A stretch of 64,000 bases of DNA from Bacillus carboniphilus (GCF_020524035.2 NZ_CP129013.1:2865001-2929000); one strand, 5' to 3'; shown: positions 41,158-51,303, counted from the first letter of the stretch. A program made the numbers and translations. The notes: generated from the sequence alone by a model not told the origin.

Positions 41158-42831
41158 TTAATTTATTGGAATTAGAATTCGTATGCTCGTTCCTTTGGTT
41201 AGCCCACTTTTGACATTAATGGCACCGTTATGGAGGAGAATTAATTGTTTTGCAATAGCCATCCCAAGTCCACTTCCACTCGTCATCTCTGTTGTATGAG
41301 TCCCTCGGTAATATCGCTGAAAGAGATTGTTTACGGTTTCTTCATCCATTCCGATGCCGTTATCATTTACTTTAATGACAAGGAGATGTTTCTCGATACG
41401 AGATATGGAAACGGTTATAGTTGTGCCAATAGGATTGTACTTAATAGCATTTGTAATCAAGTTATCCATCACTCTTCGAAACCATTTCTGATCTATTGAT
41501 GCATAAATATCTTCATAATAAGGCTGAAATTCGAATTGGACATGGCTATTAGCAGGATTGTTGATAAAGAAAATCAACGACTGTCGAAGAAGTTCATTCA
41601 TTTCAGATGTTTCTTTTACAATTGGTAGGGCGTCATTTTTTAGTCTAAATGTTAATGTTAAATCCTCTAATAGCTCCATCATAAAGCTTGTCTTTTTTGA
41701 AATCACTTTTGCAAATTCTTTTACTTCTTTATTTGTCCAAGTGTATTTATTTGATTCTAGCATTTGTGCATAACCAGATATAGAGGAAAGTGGCGTTTTT
41801 AAATCGTGTGAAAGACCACTAATCCATTCTTCTCTTGTTTGATTCATCCTTTCCCTTTGTTTCTTTGTTTGTTTCAGGGTCTTCATTAACGAGGAGAGGG
41901 TTTCAATTAAATCTTGATATAATCGATATTTTCTCTTTATTTTTCCTTTCTTTTGCAAATCAGTAGGTCGTTCATACACCCCATTACCAATGTTTTCAAT
42001 CCAATTCATGATGGTTATAACAGGAACGGCAAATTTGTGAGTATACCAAAAAATACATAAAAATAAGGTCAGAATAACCACGAAAAGAAGGAGTAACAAC
42101 TTATAACCAATTAAATCTTCTACTTCATCTGTCTGTTTGGGTACCCCTACAATAACGGTTTGGTTTGTTTTGTTGTTAAAGTAGAAATCATGAAGATTAT
42201 TTTCAGATATATCATGGAGTTTACTCCATGAATATTCCAAATCACCATACTGACTCAAAACCTTTCCATTTGCATCAATGAGAAGCACCCATCCGTTGTT
42301 ATTTTTTATTTTCTGAACGAGGGATTCTGATAGATTCAGATTCCCTTTTTCCCAATTAATTGAGATTTTAATCTCATGTAAGATGGTGGATTGAATGTTA
42401 GGTTTTCGGTATAAGACAATGACTGGTTCGTTTGACACATCATCCAATTTCCAATAAGAATAACTTTCGGATAAAGAATGATCTCCTAGCAGTAATGCAG
42501 TCAGTTCTCTTTTTGAGAAGTGTTTTTGTACGTTTGATGGAGCATTCAAAGAGCCAATTTGTTTTCCTTCTAATGTTAAAAGAAGAAGGTACCCTTTCTG
42601 TTGTTGGACTAATTCTTTCAGTTCATCATCGAAAAAGACTTCGTTATCTTGCACTATTATGTTTTGCGAAAAGTAAATTTCATCAGCTTGAGAGAGATCT
42701 CCACCTGCTTCATTTTTAAATTGATTAAATCCAATGACCAATAAAAAGATCACAACTAATAATAACAGCGAGACAAATATAATGAGCAGTTGGATAAAAA
42801 ATTGGAGCATAAAACGTTTACGTATCGTCAC
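41158..42831 (-). CDS. Sensor histidine kinase
   Basis: 557 residues. First membrane segment at residues 10-33, an extracytoplasmic domain of about 200 residues, second membrane segment about 232-252, a HAMP-like linker, DHp with SGLSHDLKTPLSSISGY (phospho-His), and HATPase boxes DNLITNAIKY, DNGIGMDEE and GSGLGMAIAK. Stop at 41158. It starts 4 nt inside the end of the response regulator gene. Divergent from an ABC-2 exporter that it probably controls. Confidence 0.92.
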   Translation of the reverse strand: MTIRKRFMLQFFIQLLIIFVSLLLLVVIFLLVIGFNQFKNEAGGDLSQADEIYFSQNIIVQDNEVFFDDELKELVQQQKGYLLLLTLEGKQIGSLNAPSNVQKHFSKRELTALLLGDHSLSESYSYWKLDDVSNEPVIVLYRKPNIQSTILHEIKISINWEKGNLNLSESLVQKIKNNNGWVLLIDANGKVLSQYGDLEYSWSKLHDISENNLHDFYFNNKTNQTVIVGVPKQTDEVEDLIGYKLLLLLFVVILTLFLCIFWYTHKFAVPVITIMNWIENIGNGVYERPTDLQKKGKIKRKYRLYQDLIETLSSLMKTLKQTKKQRERMNQTREEWISGLSHDLKTPLSSISGYAQMLESNKYTWTNKEVKEFAKVISKKTSFMMELLEDLTLTFRLKNDALPIVKETSEMNELLRQSLIFFINNPANSHVQFEFQPYYEDIYASIDQKWFRRVMDNLITNAIKYNPIGTTITVSISRIEKHLLVIKVNDNGIGMDEETVNNLFQRYYRGTHTTEMTSGSGLGMAIAKQLILLHNGAINVKSGLTKGTSIRILIPIN

Positions 42832-43534
42832 TTTGCTTGCTCTCCTATAAATTTATAGCCAATGCCCCTTACCGTTACAATATATTTAGGCTTACTTGGG
42901 TTCTCCTCAATTTTCTCTCGTAATTTTCGAATATGAACCATAACGGTATTATCTTCACCAAGAAATGGTTCCTTCCAAATGTGTTCATATAGTTGATGCT
43001 TACTAAAAAGCTGATTAGGATGTTTGCAAAAGAATAGGAGAAGTTGATAGCCTTTAGCAGGCAAGTCTACTCTCTTTCCTTTGACTTTTACATCTCCTGA
43101 GAATGTATCGATCGACAGGTCATCGTATTGATAGATGGTTTGCGGAGGAGGGGGTAGCTTTTTCTGTATAACGCCGTAAATGAGCTTTTATTCTGGCCAC
43201 GACTTCTAATGGGTTAAAAGGCTTTGATATATAATCATCTGCACCTAGAGCAAACCCAGAAAGCTTATCTAAATCACTTGAACGGGCAGTAAGAAAGAAA
43301 ATAGGAGCATCACTCATTTCCCTAATAAGGGGGGCAATCTCGAACCCGCTTGCGATCAGGAAGCATGACATCGAGTAAAATTAGATCAAACCTCATTCTT
43401 TCACATAATGATAGGGCTTCTTTAGCTGTACTTGCTATATGAATAGATTGAAAGTTTTCTTTTCTTAATATGGTTTCTAGCATTTGGAGAATAGCCTGTT
43501 CATCATCGACTATTAATAGTCTAGCGTCCTTCAT
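42828..43534 (-). pseudogene. OmpR/PhoB-type response regulator, frame broken twice
   Basis: Receiver start LLIVDDEQAI and phospho-acceptor LILLDVMLPD, then a one-base slip near 43345 (GATCGCAAGC; GATGCAAGC would give LPDASGFEIAPLI). Then FFLTARSSD and YISKPFNPLEV (conserved Lys). A second slip lies in a C/G run near 43150, followed by the winged-helix domain (DLSIDTFSGDVKVKGKRVDLP, LREKIEENPSKPKYIVTVRGIGYKF). With both corrected, about 235 residues. Upstream are phased TTAAGG repeats. Confidence 0.9.
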
Positions 43535-43599
43535 GGAAAATCTCCTAACATATGTTTAATATTAAATATCATAACATATACCATCCTGATATCTCTTAA

Positions 43600-43638
43600 T
43601 TAAGGAAGAATTAAGGTGAACGTTCAAGTTTGTTAAGG
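43600..43638. promoter_or_regulatory. Phased TTAAGG direct repeats
   Basis: TTAAGG at 43600, 43611 and 43633, spaced 11 and 22 bp, so all on one face of the helix. They lie between the divergent regulator and ABC genes, and are the likely binding site of the adjacent OmpR-type regulator. Confidence 0.6.
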
Positions 43639-43684
43639 AAAGATGCTTAGAATGGAGATAGTTGAATGAAAGGAATGAATATAA

Positions 43685-44377
43685 ATGTATGCCATAGCAA
43701 AAAGAGAATGCATTCAATTATTAATTGGGGTGAAGTCAATCATTATCATTGTACTATTGCTCGCAACAGCCTATTATTCTGGAAAGTACGCTGATTCATG
43801 GATTTCGGTAATGGAGATTGAGGGTACATCAGAAGAAGCCAAGAGTATTCATTATGCTGGTGTAAGCGTCTTCTTTTTACTGTTAGGCCCTTTGTTTGTG
43901 ACGACTCTCTCACACGATAGTATCAATCGAGAGTTGCAAAACAGGACCATGAGATTTTTAGTAACAAAGACGTCAAAGAGTTCAATTTTATTAGGGAAAT
44001 TTTTAGGAGGATGGATGTTCTGGTTTATTTGTTTGACAGTTTCATATCTGCTGATTCGTTTTTTTTCAGAAACCCTTGATGTGTTCCTCTTTTTTCAAAA
44101 TTTAAGCTTATTAACTTATCAAGTAGCTTTCACCATTTTACTTTCTGTATGGATTTCAAAACCAAGCTTAACGATGTTTTTATCGATTGTAATTGGAATA
44201 ATGACACCTGTCTTCGCATTATGGTCATTTGCATCTTCTCATTGGTTGAGTTGGATAAATGTCATCACACCTTTTTATTATTTATATCGAGATGATTATA
44301 CTTTTATTGTCATCTATTTATTAACGGCTATCATTCTTTATCTTGCTTATTGGTTGTTTAAAAGGAGGGAGTTCTAA
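43685..44377 (+). CDS. ABC-2 type transporter permease
   Basis: 230 residues with six membrane segments in the ABC-2 pattern; the first long loop carries KYADSWISVMEIEGT and then FVTTLSHDSINRELQNRTMRFLVTKTSKSSILLGKF, the typical cytosolic helix. Its stop overlaps the start of the ATPase gene (TAATG). Probably exports a peptide, lipid or drug. Divergent from a two-component system. Confidence 0.88.
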   Translation: MYAIAKRECIQLLIGVKSIIIIVLLLATAYYSGKYADSWISVMEIEGTSEEAKSIHYAGVSVFFLLLGPLFVTTLSHDSINRELQNRTMRFLVTKTSKSSILLGKFLGGWMFWFICLTVSYLLIRFFSETLDVFLFFQNLSLLTYQVAFTILLSVWISKPSLTMFLSIVIGIMTPVFALWSFASSHWLSWINVITPFYYLYRDDYTFIVIYLLTAIILYLAYWLFKRREF

Positions 44378-45284
44378 TGAGTGCTATTCAGATTAATCAG
44401 ATGAAGAAGGCATATGGAAAAAACCTTGTTATTAAAGGAATAGACTTGACGGTGGAAAAAGGAGAAATCTTTGGTTTGTTAGGCCGAAATGGAGCGGGTA
44501 AATCAACATTTATTAATATGCTAACGGGTATTAATGTTCCGAGTTCTGGAATATTTTCAATCTTAGGTGAGAAATCCTCCATCGAAAAAACGAAGAAGAG
44601 AATAGGGGGTTTTACCTGATTACTCGACTTTTTATGATTCTTTGACTGCGGTGGGTCATTTGAAATACTTCTCCGCTATATCAGGAGTTCCAGCATCAAG
44701 AATTACATGCATGGAAGTATTAAAACTCGTTGGGTTACAGTCTCATGCACAAAAAAAAGTGAAGAAGTTCTCCTTTGGAATGAAAAAGAAACTAGGTATT
44801 GCACAAGCCATTATTCATGATCCAGAGCTTATTTTTTTTAGATGAACCAACATCAGGTTTGGATGCGGAATCTGCCATTCATATTCAGAAGCTAATTATT
44901 CAATTACAAAAAAGGGGGAAGACGATTTTTATGACTTCTCACAACCTTGATGAGGTTGAAAAAATATGTACCCGAATCGCCATTATGAAAGACGGGGCAC
45001 TTGTAAAAGTAGGAACAATAGATGAACTTCGCTCCTATTATCGTTCCACAATCTTTGTCAAACTTAAGCACGCAAAGGTGCCAGAAATACAAAAAGAAAT
45101 GATTCAACAATGGTTGCAGACGATCGGGAAAAACTTGGAATGGGGAGATACAACTATGACCATTAAAGTTGATGATGAAAAGAAGATAGCAGAAATCATT
45201 CGTGCCTTTAATCATTGTAAAGTTGATGTTCTCCGTGTCGAAGTGGAAGAACCTTCATTAGAGGAAATCTTCTTAGATCAGTAA
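44377..45284 (+). pseudogene. ABC transporter ATPase, frame broken twice
   Basis: Walker A LLGRNGAGKSTF at residue about 35. The first slip is in a G run near 44608 (IGGFT stop; one G fewer gives RIGVLPDYSTFYDSLT). Then signature KFSFGMKKKLGIAQAI. The second slip is in a T run near 44831 (one T fewer gives LIFLDEPTSGLDAES, Walker B and D-loop). H-loop MTSHNLDEVEK follows. About 300 residues when corrected, including the C-terminal DUF4162-like tail. Both lesions are homopolymers. Confidence 0.9.
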
Positions 45285-45440
45285 GACAAAGAGTTTTTTT
45301 AAATCCAAAGGAAAGAGACTGATGTATCTTTAGTTAAAGAAATGTTTAGAGTTTCAAGAAAATTATACAGCAAGAATCGAAACGCTATTATGCATTCCTT
45401 TCTATATAATGAACTTATTATTAAGGAAGGAAGTGACAAA

Positions 45441-46067
45441 ATGCATAAAACAATCAACCCTAAAATCTTTTATTTTGGTACGCCAGTGGTTCTTATTAGT
45501 ACAACAAACGAAGATCGAACAATCAACTTAGCTCCAATCTCATCTGCCTGGTGGATGAACCAATCATGCATGATTGGAATGAGCGGTCAATCGCAAACGG
45601 TTATAAACTTACTAAGGGAAGGAGAGTGTACATTAAATCTTCCATCAGCAAACTTAGTAGAAGAAGTGGATCGCTTAGCGTTGTTAACAGGGAGAAACCC
45701 TGTTCCAGAATATAAACGCGAGATTGGCTATCAATATGAACAAAATAAATTTTCAAGGGCAGGTCTGACGTCTATACACGCAACCAATGTTGGTCCTCCA
45801 CTCGTAAAGGAATGTCCGATTCAATTAGAGGCTGTTGTACAAAAAGAGTATGATTTTGATGAACCTAGTGCAATTAAAGCTTTTGAAATGAAAATTGTCA
45901 CAACTCATATCGATGAGAAAATACTATTGGAGAATGGCAAAGACTATATAGATCCTGAAAAATGGAAACCGTTAATGATGAACTTTTGTGAGTTTTTTAG
46001 TTTTGGGCCTAAGCTCTATCCATCTAAATTAGCAGAACCGTTTACTTCAAGGTACTATGCCAATTAA
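45441..46067 (+). CDS. Flavin reductase family protein
   Basis: 208 residues. Flavin-binding split-barrel: VLISTTNEDRTINLAPISSAWW, GQSQTVINLLREGECTLNLPS. FMN-binding oxidoreductase or flavoredoxin type; electron partner unknown. The start was placed at MHKTINPK, 8 nt after AAGGAAG; an upstream ATG 33 codons earlier lacks a ribosome binding site. Confidence 0.87.
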   Translation: MHKTINPKIFYFGTPVVLISTTNEDRTINLAPISSAWWMNQSCMIGMSGQSQTVINLLREGECTLNLPSANLVEEVDRLALLTGRNPVPEYKREIGYQYEQNKFSRAGLTSIHATNVGPPLVKECPIQLEAVVQKEYDFDEPSAIKAFEMKIVTTHIDEKILLENGKDYIDPEKWKPLMMNFCEFFSFGPKLYPSKLAEPFTSRYYAN

Positions 46068-46160
46068 CCTTTGGATTGGCGCAAGCCTGTATGATTTAGG
46101 TTGTTAGACTAAAAAATTTAGAGGGGCTGTATAAAGCAAATTTTCAGATCTAATCCAGAT

Positions 46161-46203
46161 AAAAAAGCCAAAAATATTTAATATAAAAATTTTTGGCTTT
46201 TTG
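46161..46203. terminator. Bidirectional terminator
   Basis: AAAAAGCCAAAAAT pairs with AATTTTTGGCTTTTT. It serves the flavin reductase gene and the convergent gene on the minus strand. Confidence 0.8.
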
Positions 46204-46234
46204 AGTTACTATCTTTAAAAAATGAAGTTATATT

Positions 46235-46624
46235 TTAACTCGCTGGAAGCACCTGTACAATATAGGAAGTAGAGAAGATTTGTTGGAACGTTTCTTTGTT
46301 TACGACTAACGTATCAAATTCGTAAGTTCCCGGTTCTGTAAAGGTGGTACGTAGAAAATCGCATTGTAATTCATTATTAACGTCTATATCAAAAACAATG
46401 GTCCCACCTGCGAAGGAAACATCAAAGAATTCTCCCGTTTCTGGGTCGTATTGTTGAGCTTTAATGTTTGCTCCTTGATTTGGTTTAGCTAATGATGCAA
46501 AAACAGTAACGACACTTGGGATTTGATCTGAAGTAGCTTGAAAGCAAGATAAATATCCGTATTGACGATTTTCGATTACGGTACTTGGTAGAGTAATATA
46601 AGTTGAAACAGAAATTGTGATCAC
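46235..46624 (-). CDS. Hypothetical beta-rich protein
   Basis: 129 residues, acidic, no signal peptide or membrane segment. Alternating hydrophobic pattern (TVIENRQYGYLSCFQ, GGTIVFDIDVNNELQCD, TFTEPGTYEFDTLVV) suggests a beta-sandwich. Family not recognised. The GTG start abuts a GGGGGGG tract with no spacing, so either initiation is at a non-standard codon just downstream or a base is misread. Confidence 0.6.
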   Translation of the reverse strand: MITISVSTYITLPSTVIENRQYGYLSCFQATSDQIPSVVTVFASLAKPNQGANIKAQQYDPETGEFFDVSFAGGTIVFDIDVNNELQCDFLRTTFTEPGTYEFDTLVVNKETFQQIFSTSYIVQVLPAS

Positions 46625-46783
46625 CCCCCCTTTGAATGAATTACTATATTATATTCAAAACAGCGATTGGACTGTTGTCCCATCAATTAATGGACTGTTT
46701 CTTCAATTTTAGAGGAATGTAATAATGTGTTTGGAATAGAAGAACCCCAGCTATATTACGGTAGCCAGGGTCTTCGAATCAAT

Positions 46784-47512
46784 CTATTCATCTATTTTCT
46801 TTAAGTCAAACTTTAATTTAAGATCTATCAAATAATTTAGGTCATGCTGTTTCGTTGTAACAATAAACAATTCATTTATCGAAATAGGTATCGAATGAAT
46901 CAATACCTTATATTGATTATTTTTATTTTTTATTGGAATAGGTGCTTCGTTTGTCCTGTATGATATTCCACTCTCATCTTCCAACCATAAATTATTAATT
47001 TGATCATATGCATTATCTTCTTCAACTTCCACGGTCAACGTGATAATACTTTCTTTTTTAACTACGTTTATTATAGAAATATGTCCAAGATCTCCTTGAG
47101 AAAGTGTCTGTTTTTCTCCATCCCACTTTGTATAAAGTCTTTCAGGACTTGAATGATGATTAGATAAGAACTCTTTATATGTGTCGATTTTTGTTTGTAA
47201 TAGCTTTTCTGTTGTATATAAATTTTCTATTTGATTATGAGTGCTCTGTTTATGATCCTCTAAAAGCTGTAATCGATCGAGTGTCGTGTTCTCACCTTCT
47301 CTAACTAAACAAGCATATTTTTTTATTTGAGATTTAGGCATTTCGGTTTCTTTTAGTTTGAGAATAAACTGTATCCATGTCAGATGTGTTTGCCCATACA
47401 CTCTTTCCCCATTTTTATTACGTTTAGGTTTGATGATTCCCTCTTTTTCATAATACCTTAGTGTATGTGTACTAATGTTCAAGGCTTTGGCTAAATCGCC
47501 AATTGTATACAT
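46784..47512 (-). CDS. MerR family regulator with a beta-type C-terminal domain
   Basis: 242 residues. MerR HTH (YTIGDLAKALNISTHTLRYYEKEGIIKP, residues 2-29), linker coiled coil about 75-120 (LQLLEDHKQSTHNQIENLYTT), then an unusual C-terminal half (GHISIINVVKKESIITLTVEV ... YKVLIHSIPISINELFIV) that looks like an extracellular-type beta domain rather than a drug-binding or metal site. No Cys metal site. Target unknown. Confidence 0.83.
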   Translation of the reverse strand: MYTIGDLAKALNISTHTLRYYEKEGIIKPKRNKNGERVYGQTHLTWIQFILKLKETEMPKSQIKKYACLVREGENTTLDRLQLLEDHKQSTHNQIENLYTTEKLLQTKIDTYKEFLSNHHSSPERLYTKWDGEKQTLSQGDLGHISIINVVKKESIITLTVEVEEDNAYDQINNLWLEDESGISYRTNEAPIPIKNKNNQYKVLIHSIPISINELFIVTTKQHDLNYLIDLKLKFDLKKIDE

Positions 47513-47568
47513 ATTCTTTCCACCCCCATCTGGAGGTTATCCCGCATAAGATGACACTTGTACTCAAG

Positions 47569-47606
47569 AAAGACGGTCATTTCAAATAGGAAAGACCGTC
47601 TTTTTC
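47569..47606. terminator. Terminator between the MerR and Xre genes
   Basis: AAAGACGGTC/GACCGTCTTT stem, 15-nt loop. T run on the plus side, weaker on the minus side. Confidence 0.7.
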
Positions 47607-47611
47607 CAAAG

Positions 47612-47818
47612 CTATTTCAATTCCTCTTCTTCAAAAAGAAAGAGTTCTTCTACAGGTGTGTCCAAAATTCTTGAGATCTTTACAGCTAATTTTAATGAAG
47701 GATTATATTCTCCTTTTTCTAAAAAAACGATGGTCTCTCTTCTGACTCCTGCTTGTTTTGCAAGTTCAGCTTGTGTTAACGAATGCCTTGCTCTCATCTC
47801 CTTCATTTTTGTAATCAT
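47612..47818 (-). CDS. Xre-type small HTH regulator (YozG-like)
   Basis: 68 residues, nearly all a Cro/[56 protein letters not shown]. Overlaps the upstream membrane protein gene by 4 nt (same strand), so the two form one operon, as is common for this pair in Bacillus. Confidence 0.87.
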   Translation of the reverse strand: MITKMKEMRARHSLTQAELAKQAGVRRETIVFLEKGEYNPSLKLAVKISRILDTPVEELFLFEEEELK

Positions 47819-48213
47819 TCAGTAATCCTCTTTCTCATGATGAGTAAATGCCCCCAAAATAAAAGGACCATACCGCCTAAACCAAACATAAGAAGATCGT
47901 CAAAATCTAGATAGCTTTTAAAAGCGAACAACCCTAGCCATAAAAATAAGGAATAGAAATAAGAGTAACCAGCAGCAAATAGTTTGATTTTTTTGGAGCG
48001 TTCATCACTTCGAGGAATCCCTTGTTTTGTTTCTCGCCACAATTGAATAATGATCGGCACAACAATAACAAGCACGAGTAGGGAAAGTCCACCTAAAAGC
48101 CAAGCAAATGTCGTATCACCAGCTTGAATGAAATTCATGGCTTCAAATCCAATTCCTAATAAAAGTAGAAAAGAAAGTCCTACTGTAAAGAGAAGTACAT
48201 ATTTGTTTTGCAT
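47815..48213 (-). CDS. Four-TM membrane protein partnered with an Xre regulator
   Basis: 132 residues with four membrane segments (residues about 7-25, 35-57, 80-98, 107-125). The start at MQNKYVLL follows AGGAGGG by 7 nt; further upstream ATG codons are rejected. Likely a DUF2178-type small membrane protein, function unknown. Translationally coupled to the HTH gene. Confidence 0.8.
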   Translation of the reverse strand: MQNKYVLLFTVGLSFLLLLGIGFEAMNFIQAGDTTFAWLLGGLSLLVLVIVVPIIIQLWRETKQGIPRSDERSKKIKLFAAGYSYFYSLFLWLGLFAFKSYLDFDDLLMFGLGGMVLLFWGHLLIMRKRITE

Positions 48214-48375
48214 TTTCATCCCTCCTATGTTAAAAATAATTAACTTCGTGTTATAAATATATAACATAATATTCATTATTGCAATGGGTAATAGTCAAAA
48301 TATTTATTCTTTTACTTTTGAAATTAAAGTAAAATGACCTTAGCGTTTGAGTATAATAGTGGAAAGGGGGAGAAG

Positions 48376-48966
48376 ATGATGGAGCACAAACTGTTTAAAT
48401 ATATGACAGAATTTACTTCACTTCGTGTTGAACAGCAACAAGCGATTATGGAAGATATCCAAATAAAAGAGTATAAAAAAGGAACCGTTCTCCTTACACA
48501 AGAAGATGTTCCTAGAAAATGTTATTTTGTGTTAAAAGGTTGTATTAGACAATACTCAATTAATGAAGAAGGAAAAGAGTTTACTTCGAATTTCTATACA
48601 GAAGACCAAGCAATTGCAAATTTTAATCGTTATAAGAAAGAGAAACAATCAGAATATTATTTGACATGTTTAGAAGACTGTATTTTGGTTGTTGGCGATC
48701 TCGATACAGAAGAGAAAATGTACAAGAAATACGCTGGGCTCGAAACGATGACACGTAAAATGGTCGAAAAAAATTTAGGTGAAGTTCAAGATGAATTTGC
48801 TGAATTCATTGCTACAACTCCTGAAAAACGGTTTAAGACTCTCTTACAAAAAAGACCCGAACTAATCAATCGTGTACCTCAATATCAGTTAGCAAGTTAT
48901 TTAGGAATGACACCAGAGTCATTAAGCAGAATTAAGAAGAGAGTTTCAGATGGTAAAGTCATGTAG
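48376..48966 (+). CDS. Crp/Fnr family transcriptional regulator
   Basis: 196 residues. Cyclic-nucleotide-binding-like beta barrel (KKGTVLLTQEDVPRKCYFVLKG, KCYFVLKGCIRQY) and C-terminal HTH (YQLASYLGMTPESLSRIKKR). No Fe-S cysteines. Start after GGGGGAG. It ends 2 nt before the convergent DUF4386 gene; these two often sit together in Bacillus. Confidence 0.88.
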   Translation: MMEHKLFKYMTEFTSLRVEQQQAIMEDIQIKEYKKGTVLLTQEDVPRKCYFVLKGCIRQYSINEEGKEFTSNFYTEDQAIANFNRYKKEKQSEYYLTCLEDCILVVGDLDTEEKMYKKYAGLETMTRKMVEKNLGEVQDEFAEFIATTPEKRFKTLLQKRPELINRVPQYQLASYLGMTPESLSRIKKRVSDGKVM

Positions 48967-48968
48967 TG

Positions 48969-49679
48969 TTAGCCATGCTTCCCACCTTTTGCGAGTAACC
49001 AAAGACCAAATCCTATTTCACCAAGAATCATTGGGATACTAAAAATATACTCAAATAAAGTAATGACATCGTTAGCTTCAGAAAGAAAAGTGTATCCAAA
49101 ATGAATGGTTATGTATCCTATTGAAGCAATGATTAGTAGGACACTTATCACCTTAGGAATATTTCTTGATTGATAAGTTAAATACCCGATAATCAATAAA
49201 TGTCCTCCAAAGATGATTAACCCAATTGACCAAACATAATCAAACGTATTCAATAACAGCAATACATATCCTTGAATTTGTTCAATATTAAAAGAAATTA
49301 GAACTTCTGGATGAACTGTAACCATCAAAACCAAAATTAAACACAGGATAGCTACTCCTAATATTGCTGAATAAATGAGGCGAAACCAAGCTCCAAGCAA
49401 TGAAAGGGGTTGATGGACTGGCTTTAGAAAGAAATAAAAGCCCCAAGCGACTAAAACGTCACAAATAAGAATCAAAACCCATCCGAAAATTCCAGCTTTA
49501 AAGAGCATTTTAGATGATTGGATGTTATGAAGTGTGGTAGCAGCATCATGAGGAACAACTAATTCACTAAGCACATAACCATATGAAAAAAAGGCAGCAA
49601 ATGCCATGATGAATAGTGTAGTTCCCGCTGTTAAAGCAGCTTTTCGCCGAGCAGATGTTTCTGTTACAACGTTAGACAT
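48969..49679 (-). CDS. DUF4386 membrane protein
   Basis: 236 residues with six membrane segments; typical motifs LSELVVPHDAATTLHNIQ and LLGAWFRLIYS. Start at MSNVVTE, 7 nt after GGAGATG. Role unknown. Convergent with the Crp-like gene. Confidence 0.87.
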   Translation of the reverse strand: MSNVVTETSARRKAALTAGTTLFIMAFAAFFSYGYVLSELVVPHDAATTLHNIQSSKMLFKAGIFGWVLILICDVLVAWGFYFFLKPVHQPLSLLGAWFRLIYSAILGVAILCLILVLMVTVHPEVLISFNIEQIQGYVLLLLNTFDYVWSIGLIIFGGHLLIIGYLTYQSRNIPKVISVLLIIASIGYITIHFGYTFLSEANDVITLFEYIFSIPMILGEIGFGLWLLAKGGKHG

Positions 49680-49857
49680 TAAATCATCTCCTTTTGTCAT
49701 TCATTAGATTCATTTTAATAAGGATATCAATTGTTTTCATTGACTTAAATCAAGAGAGTGAAGGGTAATTACTGAAGCGAAACTTTCTCCCAGTCTATAC
49801 ACAATTAGAGTTAATTGGTAAAATGATTAATAATTTCAAAGGTGAAGGAGGACATAT

Positions 49858-50310
49858 ATGAATATTAGAAAGCTAGAATTAGATGAAAAACCACCTATTG
49901 ATTTGCTTTTATTAGCTGATCCTTCTCATATGATTGTGGAAAGATATATAGAAAGAGGGGACTGCTATATCGCTGAAAAGGAGGGTGAGGCTATTGGTGT
50001 TTATGTGTTGCTTCCGACAAAGCCAAACACGATTGAGCTAGTAAACGTTGCAGTGAAAGAAACATATCAAAAACAAGGGTTTGGTAAACAATTAGTATTA
50101 GATGCTCTTAAACAGGCTGCTTTATGTGGGTTTAAAACAGTTGAAGTAGGAACAGGAAATTCGAGTATTGAACAACTAGCACTCTATCAAAAGTGTGGTT
50201 TTAGAATAAAGAGTGTAGATAGCGATTTTTTTGTTAAGCATTATCCACAAGTTATATATGAAAATGGAATCCAATGTCGAGATATGGTCCGGTTATCTAT
50301 AGAGCTTTGA
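49858..50310 (+). CDS. GNAT acetyltransferase
   Basis: 150 residues. Acetyl-CoA loop VKETYQKQGFGKQLVL, core strand TIELVNVAV, C-terminal LYQKCGFRIKSVDSDFF. Substrate unknown. Start after GGAGGAC. 19 nt before the next gene, so probably co-transcribed. Confidence 0.88.
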   Translation: MNIRKLELDEKPPIDLLLLADPSHMIVERYIERGDCYIAEKEGEAIGVYVLLPTKPNTIELVNVAVKETYQKQGFGKQLVLDALKQAALCGFKTVEVGTGNSSIEQLALYQKCGFRIKSVDSDFFVKHYPQVIYENGIQCRDMVRLSIEL

Positions 50311-50329
50311 AGAGAGAGGGATTGGTTAC

Positions 50330-50915
50330 TTGGTTATCAAAAGTGAAAACGATATTATTCAACTGGTTGAAAAAGATCAGTGGATGATGGATATCATAAG
50401 GTCTGTAAAGAGACTGCAATTACCGGATTGGTGGATATGCGCTGGTTTTGTTCGCTCAAAGATTTGGGATGTTCAGCAGGGGTTCACGGAGAGGACGAAG
50501 CTCCCAGACGTAGATGTGATTTACTATGATAAAAGTAATACCGATGAAAAAACAGAAAAAAAGATTAGAAGAAAAACTATCAACGATTCAACCTAATATC
50601 CCGTGGTCTGTTAAAAACCAAGCAAGAATGCACAAGATAAGTAATCTACTACCTTATTCATCATCAGAGGATGGAATATCAAAATTTCCAGAAACAGCGA
50701 CAGCCTTAGGGATTAAATTGGAGGATAAAGATCGAGTCAAGCTCACGGCTCCTTGGGGAATAGAGGATGCCATTCGTTTAAAAGTGAAGCCTACTCCTAT
50801 GTATTGTATCAATAAAGAGCTGTTTTTTATTTATGAAGAACGAGTGAAAAAGAAAAACTGGCAGTCTATTTGGAATAAGATTGAAATTTATTATTCGAAT
50901 CATTCAATAGAATAA
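50330..50915 (+). pseudogene. Nucleotidyltransferase-like protein (DUF925 type), frame broken once
   Basis: First part: WWICAGFVRSKIWDVQQGF and LPDVDVIYYDKSN (DxD metal site). A slip in a run of seven A near 50560 breaks the frame; one A fewer gives EKTEKRLEEKLSTI. Then PNIPWSVKNQARMH and SSEDGISKFPETATALG, highly typical of the family. About 194 residues when corrected. TTG start after AGAGAGGG. Confidence 0.85.
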
Positions 50916-50936
50916 TAACAACAGGAGAAACAAATC

Positions 50937-51266
50937 ATGAATATGAAAAAGTATTTAGAATGCGGCTGTATATATGGAAAAACAACCTCACTAAGAATCG
51001 AAGTGGATGTGGCAGATCCGATCTGGTGTGATAAGTGTAGCTATAATTTAGAAATGGAAGAACTGCCACTTTCAAATCAACTAACAAGTGAAATTAATGA
51101 TTGGGTAGCGTTATATGAACAATCAGTTGATTGGGAAAGTGATAGTCAAATGTGGTTCGATGATAAGCTTGCAGAAAAAATCAATCAAAAGGGAATAGAA
51201 ATTACTAAACGAGTAAAGAAAGAATTAGCTGTAACTCCCTTTTTAGTAACATATAAACCTGTTTAG
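50937..51266 (+). CDS. Hypothetical protein with two Cys pairs
   Basis: 109 residues. LECGCIYGK and WCDKCSYN could bind one zinc (C-x-C ... C-x2-C). The rest is acidic and helical (WVALYEQSVDWESDSQMWFD). Family not recognised. Follows the nucleotidyltransferase gene by 21 nt with an AGGAGA ribosome binding site. Confidence 0.7.
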   Translation: MNMKKYLECGCIYGKTTSLRIEVDVADPIWCDKCSYNLEMEELPLSNQLTSEINDWVALYEQSVDWESDSQMWFDDKLAEKINQKGIEITKRVKKELAVTPFLVTYKPV

Positions 51267-51303
51267 ATTGTTTCTTTATAAATTGATCAAGTGGTGTGTC
51301 AAT

